Source: JAYEJW01 sp034716535
GTDB lineage: Bacteria; Pseudomonadota; Gammaproteobacteria; Chromatiales; Chromatiaceae
Direction: 5' to 3'
DNA length: 5,497 nt
Assembly (NCBI GenBank): GCA_034716535.1
Contig: JAYEJW010000609.1
Span: 1 to 5,497 of the forward strand
Under the pieces are notes generated by a model. It made no database searches. It was not told the origin of the DNA and was given only the letters and a program-made list of their open reading frames with translations. How positions within the stretch are numbered: position 1 is the first letter of the stretch; every line of letters starts with the position of its first letter. The translations under genes and the position numbers were made by a program. This document shows, piece after piece, positions 5,466-5,497 of the stretch.

Positions 5466-5497
5466 AAAAACGTAAAAAGAGAGGCCGGTGCTCCTCT
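5466..5497 (-). terminator. likely intrinsic terminator of a minus-strand gene beyond the right edge
   Basis: Read on the minus strand, AGAGG (5497-5493), an eight-base loop and CCTCT (5484-5480) form a stem. It is followed by C, then TTTTT (5478-5474), ACG and TTTTT (5470-5466). The stem may extend past the window edge. The layout fits a Rho-independent terminator for a leftward gene to the right. Confidence 0.55.

Larger units (their letters stand above)
5233..5497. other. 265-bp region upstream of the small membrane protein gene, without a gene
   Basis: No supported coding sequence. The stretch is dense in inverted repeats: CGCGA-A-TCGCG (5269-5279), GTGC-TGT-GCAC (5285-5295), a 9-bp pair (5334-5363), a 7-bp hairpin (5417-5434) and a terminator-like hairpin at the right edge. 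A TAGAAT hexamer (5453-5458) resembles a -10 box but lacks a matching -35. Confidence 0.5.

Overview
The window is GC-rich DNA with features typical of a Proteobacterium, most likely a gammaproteobacterium. This placement rests on gene content (an octaheme hydroxylamine-oxidoreductase-like cytochrome, a LysR regulator, a Spy/CpxP-like protein and a DUF21/CorC-type membrane protein) and on an FNR-type operator. It is an inference, not a measured assignment. No mobile element, tRNA, rRNA or CRISPR array is visible.

Left part (1-2852). The 5' end of a minus-strand DUF21/CNNM-type (HlyC/CorC family) membrane protein gene runs off the left edge. It is divergent from the main gene of the window, a 501-residue exported cytochrome with eight CXXCH haem motifs (824-2329) of the hydroxylamine oxidoreductase (HAO) family. 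The protein keeps the Asp-His pair and a well-placed tyrosine expected for a P460-type catalytic haem. A strong FNR/DNR-like palindrome lies about 250 bp upstream of it. A strong intrinsic terminator follows the cytochrome gene and runs directly into the ribosome binding site of a 146-residue exported TPR protein (2412-2852). The TPR gene therefore seems to depend on terminator read-through. No haoB, cytochrome c554 or cytochrome cM552 gene is present next to it, so the arrangement differs from the ammonia-oxidiser hao cluster.

Middle part (2929-4780). A complete LysR-type regulator on the minus strand converges on the TPR gene. It is divergent, across a 361-bp intergenic region, from a periplasmic Spy/CpxP-like LTxxQ protein with a Gly/Lys/His-rich linker. 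A 14-bp perfect palindrome, part of a cluster of ATGCAT hexamers, sits just upstream of the LysR start and is a candidate operator.

Right part (4781-5497). This holds one likely small two-helix membrane protein on the minus strand (5020-5232), several inverted repeats, and what looks like the intrinsic terminator of a minus-strand gene lying beyond the right edge.

Working model (inference): the left module is an oxygen- or NO-responsive periplasmic hydroxylamine/NO redox unit, with the TPR protein as a possible assembly or docking partner. The LysR/Spy pair is a separate envelope-related unit.
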